A stretch of 64,000 nucleotides of DNA from assembly GCF_900100495.1 (NCBI RefSeq), contig NZ_FNCT01000004.1, forward strand, positions 62,001 to 126,000, given 5' to 3'. A program made the translations under genes and the position numbers. Of the stretch, positions 42,281 through 54,186 are shown piece by piece. Numbering within the stretch: position 1 is the stretch's first letter; every line of letters begins with the position of its first letter. A model generated the notes under the pieces. It did no database searches and was not told the origin of the DNA. It saw only the letters and a list, made by a program, of their open reading frames with translations. This DNA is from Pseudomonas benzenivorans (GTDB lineage: Bacteria > Pseudomonadota > Gammaproteobacteria > Pseudomonadales > Pseudomonadaceae).

Positions 42281-42349
42281 GCGCGGCGGGACCCTTTTGA
42301 CGGCTGATCGGAAAAGCCGGCAAGTATAACGCCTATGGCGGCAAGCCAT

Positions 42350-42431
42350 AAGCTGCAAGCTGCAAGCAGGTGCGTAGCCCGGATGCAATCCGGGGGCTCT
42401 GGCGATCTTTCCCGGATTGCAGCCGGGCTAC
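42350..42431. repeat. Tandem and inverted repeats upstream of valS
   Basis: AAGCTGC is repeated in tandem at 42350-42363. It is followed by an inverted repeat: GTAGCCCGGATGCAATCCGGG (42374-42394) and its inverse CCCGGATTGCAGCCGGGCTAC (42411-42431), with one mismatch in 21 bases and a 16-base loop. This CCGGGCTAC type is a common dispersed element in Pseudomonas. Confidence 0.75.
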
Positions 42432-42438
42432 ATGGAGG

Positions 42439-42852
42439 TTATTTGCGCGGTGGCAGCAGGCGGGTCAGGCGCGCCTCCAGGCGGCGCTTCAGCTCGGCTT
42501 CGATCTGCGGCACGAAGTCGTCGATCACGTCCTGCAGGATCAGCTGCGCGGCGGCGCGCAGTTCGTTGTCCAGGCGGTTCAGTTCGGCGCTGCTGTCGCG
42601 CGTGACCGCCTGCTCGATGCCGTCGCGCAGCGCCGCAGCAGCCGTGGGCTGGGCTGTGTCGGGAGGCGCCCGGTGCGTGGGCGTCGGGGCTGGTGGCGGC
42701 GTGACGATGTCCGACAGCAGGGGGATCGAGTCCGGGTCGATCGAGTCGGTCAACAGCGGCGGATCCAGTTGCTCATCGCCCAGCAGTTCGCGGATCGACT
42801 CCAAGTCGTCCAGCAGTTGGGCGGGTCTTTGCGGTGGTTTTGGCGTGTCCAT
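42439..42852 (-). CDS. Conserved hypothetical protein next to holC
   Basis: A 137-residue protein I cannot assign. Residues 1-75 are Pro/Thr/Asp-rich and probably unstructured (DTPKPPQRPAQLLDDLESI, TPPPAPTPTHRAPPD). Residues about 75-135 look helical and charged (IEQAVTRDSSAELNRLDNELRAAAQLIL, IEAELKRRLEARLTRLLPP). It lies 9 nt downstream of holC on the same strand and ends beside a repeat. A neighbour of holC in other Pseudomonas, as I recall. No membrane segment. Confidence 0.72.
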   Translation of the reverse strand: MDTPKPPQRPAQLLDDLESIRELLGDEQLDPPLLTDSIDPDSIPLLSDIVTPPPAPTPTHRAPPDTAQPTAAAALRDGIEQAVTRDSSAELNRLDNELRAAAQLILQDVIDDFVPQIEAELKRRLEARLTRLLPPRK

Positions 42853-42861
42853 GGTGCAGGT

Positions 42862-43281
42862 CTAGAGTTCGACTCGTTTCGGATCATAACCGCGTTGGCG
42901 ATAACTGCGGAAATTCTCCCTGCAGGCGGTCAGCAGGGCGGGATCCTGGTTGACGATCTCGATCACCCGGCTGAAGCGTTCGACGAAGGGCGAGATCAGG
43001 GGGTTGAGGTTGATCAGCACGCCTTGCCGGGCGCTTGGCTCCTGGTCCAGGCCGATCACCACCGGGGCCTGCGGGTCGTCCTGGTGCAGGTTGTGTGGCA
43101 CGAAGCTTTCAGTCCTGTAGCGCCACAGCAAGGCGTCCAGCTCGTCGCATTGGCCCTGGTCGATGCCGCGCAGGAATACCGGCAGGCCGGCACGCCAGGC
43201 CTTGCCGGCCAGTTGGCAGGCGGCGCGCAGGCGCTCTGCCGGGTTGCTGGAGGAGAGGACGTAGAACTCGATGCGCACCAT
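42862..43281 (-). CDS. holC: DNA polymerase III chi subunit
   Basis: A 139-residue HolC family protein. Chi links the clamp loader to single-strand DNA-binding protein at the replication fork. Family features are the start MVRIEFYVLSSSNPAERLRAACQLAGKAW, LLWRYRTESFVPHNL, ARQGVLINLNPLISPFVERFSRVIEIV and the Tyr/Arg-rich end. ATG at 43281 is preceded by GGAG; further in-frame codons upstream belong to a REP-like repeat. It is followed by the hypothetical gene after 9 nt. Confidence 0.92.
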   Translation of the reverse strand: MVRIEFYVLSSSNPAERLRAACQLAGKAWRAGLPVFLRGIDQGQCDELDALLWRYRTESFVPHNLHQDDPQAPVVIGLDQEPSARQGVLINLNPLISPFVERFSRVIEIVNQDPALLTACRENFRSYRQRGYDPKRVEL

Positions 43282-43296
43282 GGGTCTCCAGATTGC

Positions 43297-43332
43297 GTAG
43301 GAGCGGGGGCGACGCCGAGTCCCCGCTTCTAC
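43297..43332. repeat. REP-like inverted repeat between pepA and holC
   Basis: GTAGGAGCGGGG (43297-43308) and CCCCGCTTCTAC (43321-43332) pair, with one mismatch. This GTAGGAGCGGGG type is a common Pseudomonas REP. Confidence 0.7.
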
Positions 43333-43368
43333 AAGATGGCAGGGGCCGAGACCCTGCCGCATGTCGTG

Positions 43369-44937
<1,569 letters not shown>

Positions 44938-45012
44938 CTATGGGCGAACCGGCAAACAGTGCGGCTAGTTTGAGCGTAGCCGCCTGAGCCTGACAACCCT
45001 GGAGTGTCTGGT

Positions 45013-46134
45013 TTGATCGTCTTCCGTTATTTGTCTCGTGAAGTGCTGGTGACCTTGAGCGCGGTGAGTGCCGTGCTCCTGGTGATCATTATGAGTGGCC
45101 GTTTTATCAAGTACTTGGCGCAGGCGGCCCAGGGACTGCTCGATCCGGGCGTGTTGTTCATGATCATGGGCTTTCGCCTGCCGGGCTTTCTCCAGCTGAT
45201 CCTGCCGCTGGGGTTGTTCCTCGGCATTCTGCTGGCCTACGGCCGGCTCTATCTCGACAGCGAGATGACCGTGCTCTCGGCGACCGGCATGAGCCAGCAG
45301 CGCCTGGTGCTCTACAGCCTGGCGCCGGCCCTGCTGGTGGCGCTGTTGGTGGCCTGGCTGAGCCTGGGCCTGGCGCCGCAGGGTGTCGCGCAGGTGGCGC
45401 AGATCCTCAACCAGCAGGATGCGCTGACCGAGTTCGATACCTTGGTGCCGGGGCGCTTCCAGTCCATGAAGGATGGCTCGCGAGTCACCTATACCCAGGA
45501 GTTGTCCGAGGACCGTGGCGAGCTGGCCGGTATCTTCATTTCCGAGAAGCGCTTTTCCCGTGAAGGCGACAAGGAGCGGGGGATCACCGTGCTGGTGGCG
45601 GAAAGCGGGCGACAGGAAATCCAGGCCGATGGCAGCCGCTACTTGATCCTGAAGAACGGTTACCGCTATGACGGTAATCCGGGCAAGGCGGATTACCGCG
45701 CGATTCAATACGACACCTACGGCGTGTTGCTGCCCAAGCCGACGGTCAGCGGCGAGATCGGCGAGCGTGAAGCCGTGCCGACCGGCGACTTGATCGGCAA
45801 TGACAGCCCGCGTTTCCAGTCCGAGTTGCAGTGGCGCCTGTCGCTGCCGCTGCTGGTGTTCGTCGTCACCCTGCTGGCGGTGCCGCTGTCGCGGGTCAAT
45901 CCGCGCCAGGGGCGTTTCCTCAAGCTGTTGCCGGCGATCCTCTTGTACATGGCCTACCTGGCGCTGCTGATCGCCGCCCGCGGCGCCCTGGATAAAGGCA
46001 GGATTCCCCAGGCGCTGGGATTGTGGTGGGTGCACGGGCTGTTCGCGGCGATCGGTCTTGGGTTGCTCTATTGGGAGCCGTTACGCCTGAAGTGGGCGGC
46101 TCGTCGTGCTGTGCTGGGGGTGGCTCGTGGTTAG
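45013..46134 (+). CDS. lptF: LPS export ABC transporter permease LptF
   Basis: A 373-residue permease of the LptB2FG complex, which lifts lipopolysaccharide out of the inner membrane. An N-terminal group of helices (EVLVTLSAVSAVLLVIIMSG, GFLQLILPLGLFLGILLAYG, LLVALLVAWLSLGL) is followed by the periplasmic jellyroll-like domain, then three C-terminal helices. TTG at 45013 is the chosen start: GGAG lies 8 bases upstream and IVFRYLSREVL is the normal N-terminus. GTG at 45004 is in frame but overlaps the ribosome site. It overlaps lptG by 8 bases. Confidence 0.9.
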   Translation: MIVFRYLSREVLVTLSAVSAVLLVIIMSGRFIKYLAQAAQGLLDPGVLFMIMGFRLPGFLQLILPLGLFLGILLAYGRLYLDSEMTVLSATGMSQQRLVLYSLAPALLVALLVAWLSLGLAPQGVAQVAQILNQQDALTEFDTLVPGRFQSMKDGSRVTYTQELSEDRGELAGIFISEKRFSREGDKERGITVLVAESGRQEIQADGSRYLILKNGYRYDGNPGKADYRAIQYDTYGVLLPKPTVSGEIGEREAVPTGDLIGNDSPRFQSELQWRLSLPLLVFVVTLLAVPLSRVNPRQGRFLKLLPAILLYMAYLALLIAARGALDKGRIPQALGLWWVHGLFAAIGLGLLYWEPLRLKWAARRAVLGVARG

Positions 46135-47188
46135 GTTGGATCGTTACATCGGCACCCAGGTGTTTTTTGCGATCCTCAGCGTGCTGGGGATCATCGTCGG
46201 CCTGGCCTTGCTGTTCGCCTTTATCGACGAGTTGGGCGATGTCGAGGGCGGCTACGGCTTGCAGGAGGCGGCCTGGTACGTGTTCTTGACCCTGCCGCGG
46301 CGGGTGTACGAGATGCTGCCGATGGCCGCCTTGATCGGTTGCCTGATCGGTTTGGGCAGTCTCGCCAGCAGCAGCGAGCTGACCATCATGCGCGCCGCCG
46401 GGGTGTCGATCGGGCGTATCGTCTGGGCGGTGATGAAGCCGATGCTAGTGCTGATGCTGGTCGGCATCCTGATCGGCGAGTACGCGGCACCCTGGAGCGA
46501 GAACCTGGCCCAGGCCAATCGCGCCATGGCGCAAGGCGGCGGCGAGGCGCAGAGCGCCAAGCGCGGTCTGTGGCATCGGCAGGGCGAGGAGTTCGTGCAT
46601 ATCAACGCGGTACAGCCCAATGGCGTGCTGTACGGCGTGACCCGTTATCGCTTCGATGACCAGCGCCGCCTGCTCTCCTCCAGCTTTGCCCGGCGTGCGT
46701 TGCACCAGGGGGATCACTGGCAGTTGACGGATGTGGCGACCACCCATTTTCGCGAGCGCAGTACTGAGGTGGTCAAGGCGGCCAGCGAGCGCTGGGACGT
46801 CGAGTTGAACCCGCAATTGCTCGGCACCGTGGTGCTGGAGCCCGAGGCGCTATCGGTGACCGGGCTGTGGCGCTATATCCAGTACCTGGCGGAGCAGGGC
46901 TTGAACAATGGCCAGTATTGGCTGGCGTTCTGGACCAAGGTGCTGCAGCCGCTGGTGACCGCGGCGTTGGTGCTGCTGGCGATTTCTTTCATCTTCGGTC
47001 CGCTGCGCTCGGTGACCCTGGGACAGCGGGTGTTCACCGGCGTGCTGGTGGGCTTCGTGTTCCGCATCGCCCAGGACCTGCTCGGGCCTTCCAGTCTGGT
47101 GTTCGGTTTCTCGCCGTTGTTCGCGGTGCTGATCCCGGCGACGATTTGTGCCCTGGCTGGGGGCTGGCTGTTGCGCCGCGCCGGCTGA
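46127..47188 (+). CDS. lptG: LPS export ABC transporter permease LptG
   Basis: A 353-residue partner of LptF. It starts VVRLDRYIGTQVFFAILSVLG, with the first helix near residues 14-35. Then EMLPMAALIGCLIGLGSLASSSELTIMRAAGVS contains the coupling-helix area, a periplasmic domain (about residues 130-250) follows, and the C-terminus has three helices. GTG at 46127 with GGGGGTGG upstream gives this start and an 8-base overlap with lptF, so synthesis of the two permeases is coupled. Confidence 0.92.
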   Translation: MVRLDRYIGTQVFFAILSVLGIIVGLALLFAFIDELGDVEGGYGLQEAAWYVFLTLPRRVYEMLPMAALIGCLIGLGSLASSSELTIMRAAGVSIGRIVWAVMKPMLVLMLVGILIGEYAAPWSENLAQANRAMAQGGGEAQSAKRGLWHRQGEEFVHINAVQPNGVLYGVTRYRFDDQRRLLSSSFARRALHQGDHWQLTDVATTHFRERSTEVVKAASERWDVELNPQLLGTVVLEPEALSVTGLWRYIQYLAEQGLNNGQYWLAFWTKVLQPLVTAALVLLAISFIFGPLRSVTLGQRVFTGVLVGFVFRIAQDLLGPSSLVFGFSPLFAVLIPATICALAGGWLLRRAG

Positions 47189-47229
47189 GTCGTCGTTATG
47201 CGGGAGGCCGGCCGATTCGGGCCGGCGCT

Positions 47230-47724
47230 CTACTTCTTGTGCACGTTCTTTGGCAGTTGCACGGTGCGGCTATCGGAGTAGATGTCGTGCCAGCTGCGCT
47301 TGTCCTTGTCCCAGAGTATCCACAGGAAACCCAGGCCGAGGCATAGCCAGGAGGCAATGGCGACCAGAAAACGCAGCAGCGCTTGCCATAGGCTGATGGC
47401 CGTTCCGTCGGCATTCTGGATCCGAATGCCCCATACCTGCATGCCCAGGGTCTGGCCGTTATGCGTCCAGAATTTGCTGAAGAAACCAAACAGGCTGAGC
47501 AGCAGCAGACTGGACAGCAGGGGGTCGCGATCCAGCGCGCCGGAGTCGGAGAGCTGCTTGAGCTGTGCCTCGCCGTAGAAGCCCATGAGGATCAGCTTGT
47601 AGATGAAGGTCACGACGATCAGCAGGGCGATGCACAGCAGAAAATCGTAGAACATGGCGGCGAGGCGGCGGATCAAGCCAGCAGCGGGAAATTCACCCTG
47701 CGGGCGCAGTAGGTGTTTCGACAT
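47230..47724 (-). CDS. RDD family membrane protein
   Basis: A 164-residue inner-membrane protein of the RDD family. The first part includes AGLIRRLAAMFYDFLLCIALLIVV, in which Arg and Asp of the family motif lie, a second helix near LLSSLLLLSLFGFF, and QTLGMQVWGIRIQNADG then a helix near FLVAIASWLCLGLGFLWILW. The end is DKDKRSWHDIYSDSRTVQLP. The function of RDD proteins is mostly unknown; some affect ion transport. It faces lptG and has no terminator visible before it. Confidence 0.85.
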   Translation of the reverse strand: MSKHLLRPQGEFPAAGLIRRLAAMFYDFLLCIALLIVVTFIYKLILMGFYGEAQLKQLSDSGALDRDPLLSSLLLLSLFGFFSKFWTHNGQTLGMQVWGIRIQNADGTAISLWQALLRFLVAIASWLCLGLGFLWILWDKDKRSWHDIYSDSRTVQLPKNVHKK

Positions 47725-47863
47725 GGTGAGCTCGTTAGGCAGAAGGCGGCATGCGCCTTGCTGGGCGGGTCGATACATTCGGGCGCATAAGAAATAGCCG
47801 GGAGCCATTTTTAACGTCGCGCAGCGACGGCCCGAAGGGTGGCCGCCAGGGATGGCAGGCCAT

Positions 47864-47894
47864 AAAAAAACCCCTGATGTTGCCATCAGGGGTT
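47864..47894 (-). terminator. Rho-independent terminator of the cold-shock gene
   Basis: AACCCCTGATG (47869-47879) and CATCAGGGGTT (47884-47894) pair perfectly. On the minus strand the stem is followed by seven T (47864-47870 as A on the plus strand). Confidence 0.9.
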
Positions 47895-47911
47895 CTTCAG
47901 GGCGGCGACAC

Positions 47912-48124
47912 TTAGTCCAGAACTTGAACCTGGTCAGCCTGCATGCCTTTTTGACCTTGCACGGCAACGAAGCTGACTTTCTGGCCTTCTTTCAGGCTCT
48001 TGAAGCCGTTGCCTTCGATCGCGCGGAAGTGCACGAACAGATCCGGACCGCTTTCTGGAGTGATAAAACCAAAACCTTTCTCGTCGTTAAACCACTTGAC
48101 GGTACCGTTCTGACGATTCGACAT
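47912..48124 (-). CDS. Cold-shock domain protein
   Basis: A 70-residue cold-shock domain protein that binds single-stranded RNA and DNA. RNA-binding motifs KGFGFI (RNP1) and DLFVHF (RNP2-like) are present within [20 protein letters not shown]. It resembles CspA/CapB-type proteins. An ordinary A/G-rich ribosome site (AAGGAA) precedes the ATG. It is a monocistronic gene with a strong terminator. The upstream leader is long, as in other csp genes. Confidence 0.93.
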   Translation of the reverse strand: MSNRQNGTVKWFNDEKGFGFITPESGPDLFVHFRAIEGNGFKSLKEGQKVSFVAVQGQKGMQADQVQVLD

Positions 48125-48466
48125 GTCTTATTTCCTTGAAACTAGAGTTGATGACAGCCTCTTAAAGTAGAGGACTGAGACTGGTTGCAAAGAGTAATAG
48201 AAGTCGAGCGGGATGTAGCGGATCTGAAGGGATCTACTGCACCAGGTCACGATTCACGGCGACCCATGCAAACACAGTGGAGTCACTCTACGCTAACTCC
48301 AAGGCAAATGCCAACCCCTGTGCGGCCTGAGTTTCGGGTCTGATTCGTGGCTGTTTTGCTGGTGGGCGGGAGGGTTTTGCGAGAGCTGGGTGATGCAATG
48401 TTCGTATGGCAGAAGGGGGTGTTGCGCACTGCTTTGGATGACGGCCAGAGCAGCTGTAGAGATGAA
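48125..48466. other. Long intergenic leader region between csp gene and tRNA-Leu
   Basis: About 340 bases without a convincing gene. It should hold the csp promoter and a 5' untranslated region, which in csp genes often folds to control translation. A short palindrome, CCTCT-N6-AGAGG, lies near 48156. Small open frames in the region give only low-complexity or tRNA-derived peptides. Confidence 0.5.
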
Positions 48467-48551
48467 TGGTGCCCCGGGGGAGACTCGAACTCCCACTTCT
48501 TTCGAAAACGGATTTTGAATCCGCCGCGTCTACCGGTTCCGCCACCGGGGC
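48467..48551 (-). tRNA. tRNA-Leu (anticodon CAA)
   Basis: An 85-nt type II tRNA including the encoded CCA. Acceptor arm CCGGGGC pairs between 48545-48551 and 48471-48477. The anticodon stem CGGA/TCCG encloses the loop TTCAAAA with anticodon CAA at 48515-48517, which reads UUG. A long variable arm and T-arm GTTCGAG are visible. It precedes queA. Confidence 0.95.
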
Positions 48552-48661
48552 ACAATGGCGGCGCAGTATAGGGAGGCCTTTGTCTTCGGTCAATCCGCTT
48601 GCGTGGTCAGAATGAGCGATTTCCGGTAAGCTTTGCCGCCCTGCGAAACGACCCTTCCACC

Positions 48662-50841
<2,180 letters not shown>

Positions 50842-50881
50842 TAAATCAATGTGTTAGAGAACTTTCCAACAGGAGTGTTAA

Positions 50882-51214
50882 ATGAGCTTTTTGATCCCTG
50901 CCGCTTACGCCGATGCCGCAGCCCCGGCAGGCCCGGCCGGCACCGGTTTCGAGTGGGTGTTCCTGGTCGGCTTTCTGGTCATCTTCTACCTGATGATCTG
51001 GCGTCCACAGGCCAAGCGCGCCAAGGAACACAAGAGCCTGATCGGCAACCTGCAGAAGGGTGATGAAGTGGTGACCAGCGGCGGTATCGCCGGCAAGGTG
51101 ACCAAGGTTAGCGATGACTTCGTGGTGATCGAAGTCTCCGACACCGTCGAGCTGAAGATTCAGAAAGTGGCCATCGCCGCGACCCTGCCCAAGGGCACGC
51201 TGAAAGCAATTTAA
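50882..51214 (+). CDS. yajC: Preprotein translocase subunit YajC
   Basis: A 110-residue membrane protein associated with SecDF. A short N-terminal periplasmic part leads into a single helix (FEWVFLVGFLVIFYLMIW) and a cytoplasmic domain beginning RPQAKRAKEH. NLQKGDEVVTSGGIAGKV is the YajC family motif. ACAGGAG is the ribosome site. It lies 40 nt after tgt and 62 nt before secD. Confidence 0.95.
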   Translation: MSFLIPAAYADAAAPAGPAGTGFEWVFLVGFLVIFYLMIWRPQAKRAKEHKSLIGNLQKGDEVVTSGGIAGKVTKVSDDFVVIEVSDTVELKIQKVAIAATLPKGTLKAI

Positions 51215-51237
51215 GCTTCACATTCTCACCATTCGAC

Positions 51238-51256
51238 GGGGCGCTTAATGCGCCCC
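51238..51256. other. Hairpin between yajC and secD
   Basis: GGGGCGC (51238-51244) and GCGCCCC (51250-51256) form a stable 7-bp stem with a five-base loop, 21 bases before the secD start. No T run follows, so it is not a normal terminator. It could affect RNA stability or relative expression of secD. Confidence 0.5.
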
Positions 51257-51276
51257 GCGTCATAACGGGCGGCGTC

Positions 51277-53145
51277 ATGCTCAATAAATTTCCCCTCTGG
51301 AAGTACCTGCTGATCCTGGCTGTGCTGGCGATCGGCTTTCTCTATTCCGCGCCGAACCTCTATCCGGACGATCCGGCGATCCAGATCAGCGGTACCAGCA
51401 CGGCGATGCGGGTCGAGCAGGCCGATCTCGAGCGTGCCGGCCGGGCCCTGGGCGAGGCCGGTATCGAGGTCAAGGCGCTGGACCTGGCCGAGCAGGGCAG
51501 GGGTGGCCTGCTGCGCCTGGTCAAGCAGGAAGACCAGCTGCCAGCCAAGGATGTGGTGCGCAAGGTGCTCGGCGAAGATTTCGTGGTGGCGCTGAACCTG
51601 GCGCAGACCACGCCGGACTGGCTGCGCAACCTCGGTGCCAGCCCGATGAAGCTGGGCCTGGACCTGTCCGGTGGCGTGCACTTCCTGCTGGAAGTGGACA
51701 TGGACAAGGCGCTCGACGCGCGCCGCAAGGTGTATGAAGGCGAGGTGAAGAGCCTGTTGCGCAAGGAACGGGTGCGCTACCGCAGCCTGCCCGAGCTCAA
51801 TGGGGCGATTCAGTTGGGGTTCGCCGACGAGGCGACCCTGGAGAAGGCGCAGAGCCTGATCCGCAAGGATTTCGGCGATTTCGAGCTGACCTCTGCCGAG
51901 CGTAGCGGTCTGCAGGTGCTGCGCTTGACGCTGACCCAGGCCAAGCTCGCGGAAATTCGCGAGTACTCGATCAAGCAGAACCTGACCACCGTGCGCAACC
52001 GGGTCAACGAGTTGGGCGTGGCCGAGCCCCTGGTCCAGCGCCAGGGCGCCAACCGCATCGTGGTGGAGTTGCCGGGGGTGCAGGACACGGCCGAGGCTAA
52101 GCGGATTCTCGGCAAGACCGCCAACCTGGAGTTCCGCCTGGCGGCCGAGCCGGATGCGCCGCGGGCCGCCACCGAAACCTTCGAGTTCCGCGAAGAAGGT
52201 CGCCCGCCGGTGCAGCTGGAGCGTGAGCTGATCATCACCGGTGACCAGGTCACCGACGCCCAGGCGAGTTTCGACGAAAATGCCCGGCCGCAGGTCAATA
52301 TCCGCCTGGATGGACACGGTGGCGACCTGATGAACCGCGCGACCCGCAACAACGTCGGGCGCAGCATGGCGGTGATCTTCATCGAGCAGAAGCCGGTGAC
52401 CCGCTATGCGCGCCAGGTGGTCGATGGCGTCGAAAAAGAAGTCGCGATCCCGAGCTTCGTCGAAGAGAAGAAAGTCATCAGCCTGGCGACCATTCAGTCG
52501 CCGCTCGGCAGCCAGTTCCGCATCACCGGCCTGGACGGTCAGGGCGAATCGTCGGAACTCGCGCTGTTGCTGCGTGCGGGGGGCTTGGCGGCGCCGATGT
52601 ACTTCGCCGAAGAGCGCACCATCGGCCCGAGCCTGGGCGCCGACAACATTGCCAAGGGTATCGATGCATCCCTGTGGGGCATGCTGTTCGTCTCGCTGTT
52701 CATCATCGCCATCTACCGCGTTTTCGGGGTGCTGGCGACCATTGCCCTGGGCTTCAACATGGTGCTGTTGCTGGCGCTGATGTCGCTGCTGAGCGCCACG
52801 CTGACCCTGCCGGGTATCGCCGGTATCGTCCTCACCATGGGCATGGCGGTGGACGCCAACGTGCTGATCTTTTCGCGGATCCGCGAGGAGATTGCCAATG
52901 GCATGTCGGTGCAGCGCGCCATCCATGAGGGCTTCGACCGCGCCTACTCGGCAATTGTCGACGGTAACCTGACCACGCTTCTGGTTGGCGGGATTCTGTT
53001 TGCCATGGGCACCGGACCGGTCAAGGGCTTTGCGGTGACCCTGTCGCTGGGCATTCTCACGTCGATGTTCACGGCCATTCTGGTGACTCGCGCCATGGTC
53101 AACTTGAGCTGCGGCGGGCGTGACCTGAAGAAGTTGTGGATTTGA
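51277..53145 (+). CDS. secD: Protein translocase subunit SecD
   Basis: A 622-residue RND-type membrane protein. With SecF it uses proton motive force to assist late steps of secretion. Helix 1 lies at about residues 8-25 (KYLLILAVLAIGFLYSAP). The large periplasmic domain includes MKLGLDLSGGVHFLLEVD, and the five C-terminal helices hold SLWGMLFVSLFIIAIYR, LTLPGIAGIVLTMGMAVDANVLIF and IVDGNLTTLLVGGILFAMG. It ends 10 nt before secF. The ribosome site (GGGCGG) is weak. Confidence 0.95.
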   Translation: MLNKFPLWKYLLILAVLAIGFLYSAPNLYPDDPAIQISGTSTAMRVEQADLERAGRALGEAGIEVKALDLAEQGRGGLLRLVKQEDQLPAKDVVRKVLGEDFVVALNLAQTTPDWLRNLGASPMKLGLDLSGGVHFLLEVDMDKALDARRKVYEGEVKSLLRKERVRYRSLPELNGAIQLGFADEATLEKAQSLIRKDFGDFELTSAERSGLQVLRLTLTQAKLAEIREYSIKQNLTTVRNRVNELGVAEPLVQRQGANRIVVELPGVQDTAEAKRILGKTANLEFRLAAEPDAPRAATETFEFREEGRPPVQLERELIITGDQVTDAQASFDENARPQVNIRLDGHGGDLMNRATRNNVGRSMAVIFIEQKPVTRYARQVVDGVEKEVAIPSFVEEKKVISLATIQSPLGSQFRITGLDGQGESSELALLLRAGGLAAPMYFAEERTIGPSLGADNIAKGIDASLWGMLFVSLFIIAIYRVFGVLATIALGFNMVLLLALMSLLSATLTLPGIAGIVLTMGMAVDANVLIFSRIREEIANGMSVQRAIHEGFDRAYSAIVDGNLTTLLVGGILFAMGTGPVKGFAVTLSLGILTSMFTAILVTRAMVNLSCGGRDLKKLWI

Positions 53146-53155
53146 AGGAGCTGAG

Positions 53156-54061
53156 ATGAATCGTGTAATCAACTTCATGGGCGTGCGCAATCTTGCGTTC
53201 GCCTTGACCCTGGTCGTGACGCTCATCGCGTTAGGCAGTCTGGCTATCAAAGGGCTGAACTTCGGTTTGGACTTCACCGGCGGTACGCAGATCGAGTTGG
53301 CCTATGAGCAGCCTGCTGATCTCGCCCAGGTTCGGCAGCAGCTGGCCGGCGCTGGCTACGCTGATGCCGTGGTGCAGAGCTTTGGGGCGACCACCGAGGT
53401 GGTGGTGCGTATGCCGGGGGATGACCCTGAGCTGGGGAATAAGGTTGCCGCTGTGTTGCAGCAAACCGGCGACAAGCTTCAGGTCAAGAAGGTCGAGTTC
53501 GTCGGGCCGCAGGTGGGTGAGGAGCTACGCGATCAGGGCGGTCTCGGCATGCTCCTGGCGCTGGGCGGCATCATGCTGTACCTGGCCTTCCGCTTTCAGT
53601 GGAAGTTCTCGGTGGGCGCCTTCGTTTCGCTGGTGCACGACGTTATTGTCACTCTGGGCGTTTTGGCGTTCTTCCAGATTACCTTTGACTTGACGGTGCT
53701 GGCAGCGCTGCTGGCGATCATCGGTTACTCGCTGAACGACACCATCGTGGTGTTCGACCGGGTGCGCGAAAACTTCCGTGTCCTGCGCAAGACCAGTCTG
53801 ATCGACAACATCAACATTTCGACCACGCAAACCTTGTTGCGCACCATGGCCACTTCGATTTCGACTCTGCTGGCCATTGTTGCCTTGCTCGTCTTTGGCG
53901 GTGACAACCTGTTCGGTTTCTCTATCTCGCTGTTTGTCGGCGTGCTGGTGGGTACCTATTCCTCGATCTACATCTCCAACGTGGTGTTGATTTGGCTCAA
54001 CCTGACTACGGAGGATCTGATTCCGCCGGTAGTGGCCGATGAGGTCGATGAGCGCCCCTGA
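53156..54061 (+). CDS. secF: Protein translocase subunit SecF
   Basis: A 301-residue partner of SecD. Helix 1 near residues 13-30, the periplasmic domain starting GLNFGLDFTGGTQIELAYEQ, then LGMLLALGGIMLYLAFRFQWKFSVGAFVSLVHDVIV, ALLAIIGYSLNDTIVVFDRVREN and TLLRTMATSISTLLAIVALLVFGGD. All are typical of SecF. It is the last gene of yajC-secD-secF. Confidence 0.95.
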   Translation: MNRVINFMGVRNLAFALTLVVTLIALGSLAIKGLNFGLDFTGGTQIELAYEQPADLAQVRQQLAGAGYADAVVQSFGATTEVVVRMPGDDPELGNKVAAVLQQTGDKLQVKKVEFVGPQVGEELRDQGGLGMLLALGGIMLYLAFRFQWKFSVGAFVSLVHDVIVTLGVLAFFQITFDLTVLAALLAIIGYSLNDTIVVFDRVRENFRVLRKTSLIDNINISTTQTLLRTMATSISTLLAIVALLVFGGDNLFGFSISLFVGVLVGTYSSIYISNVVLIWLNLTTEDLIPPVVADEVDERP

Positions 54062-54186
54062 AACTGAGCTCGCTGTCGCGGTTGGGGTGGGCGGCCTGGC
54101 TCGTATGGAACTTGCCGCGAGCCGCTCGGGTCCAAGGCTGGGAGTAAGGCGAGAAACGCCGTATAGAGTGTGAGTCAGGAGGATCC

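Noticed and set aside
39299..42307. A 1002-codon open frame on the plus strand, antisense to valS
   Set aside because: It lies opposite the intact valyl-tRNA synthetase gene, has no domain features and is a by-product of GC-rich codon bias.
48288..48593. Short minus-strand frames across the tRNA-Leu gene
   Set aside because: The peptides are translations of the tRNA itself (PVAEPVDAADSKS), a familiar artefact.
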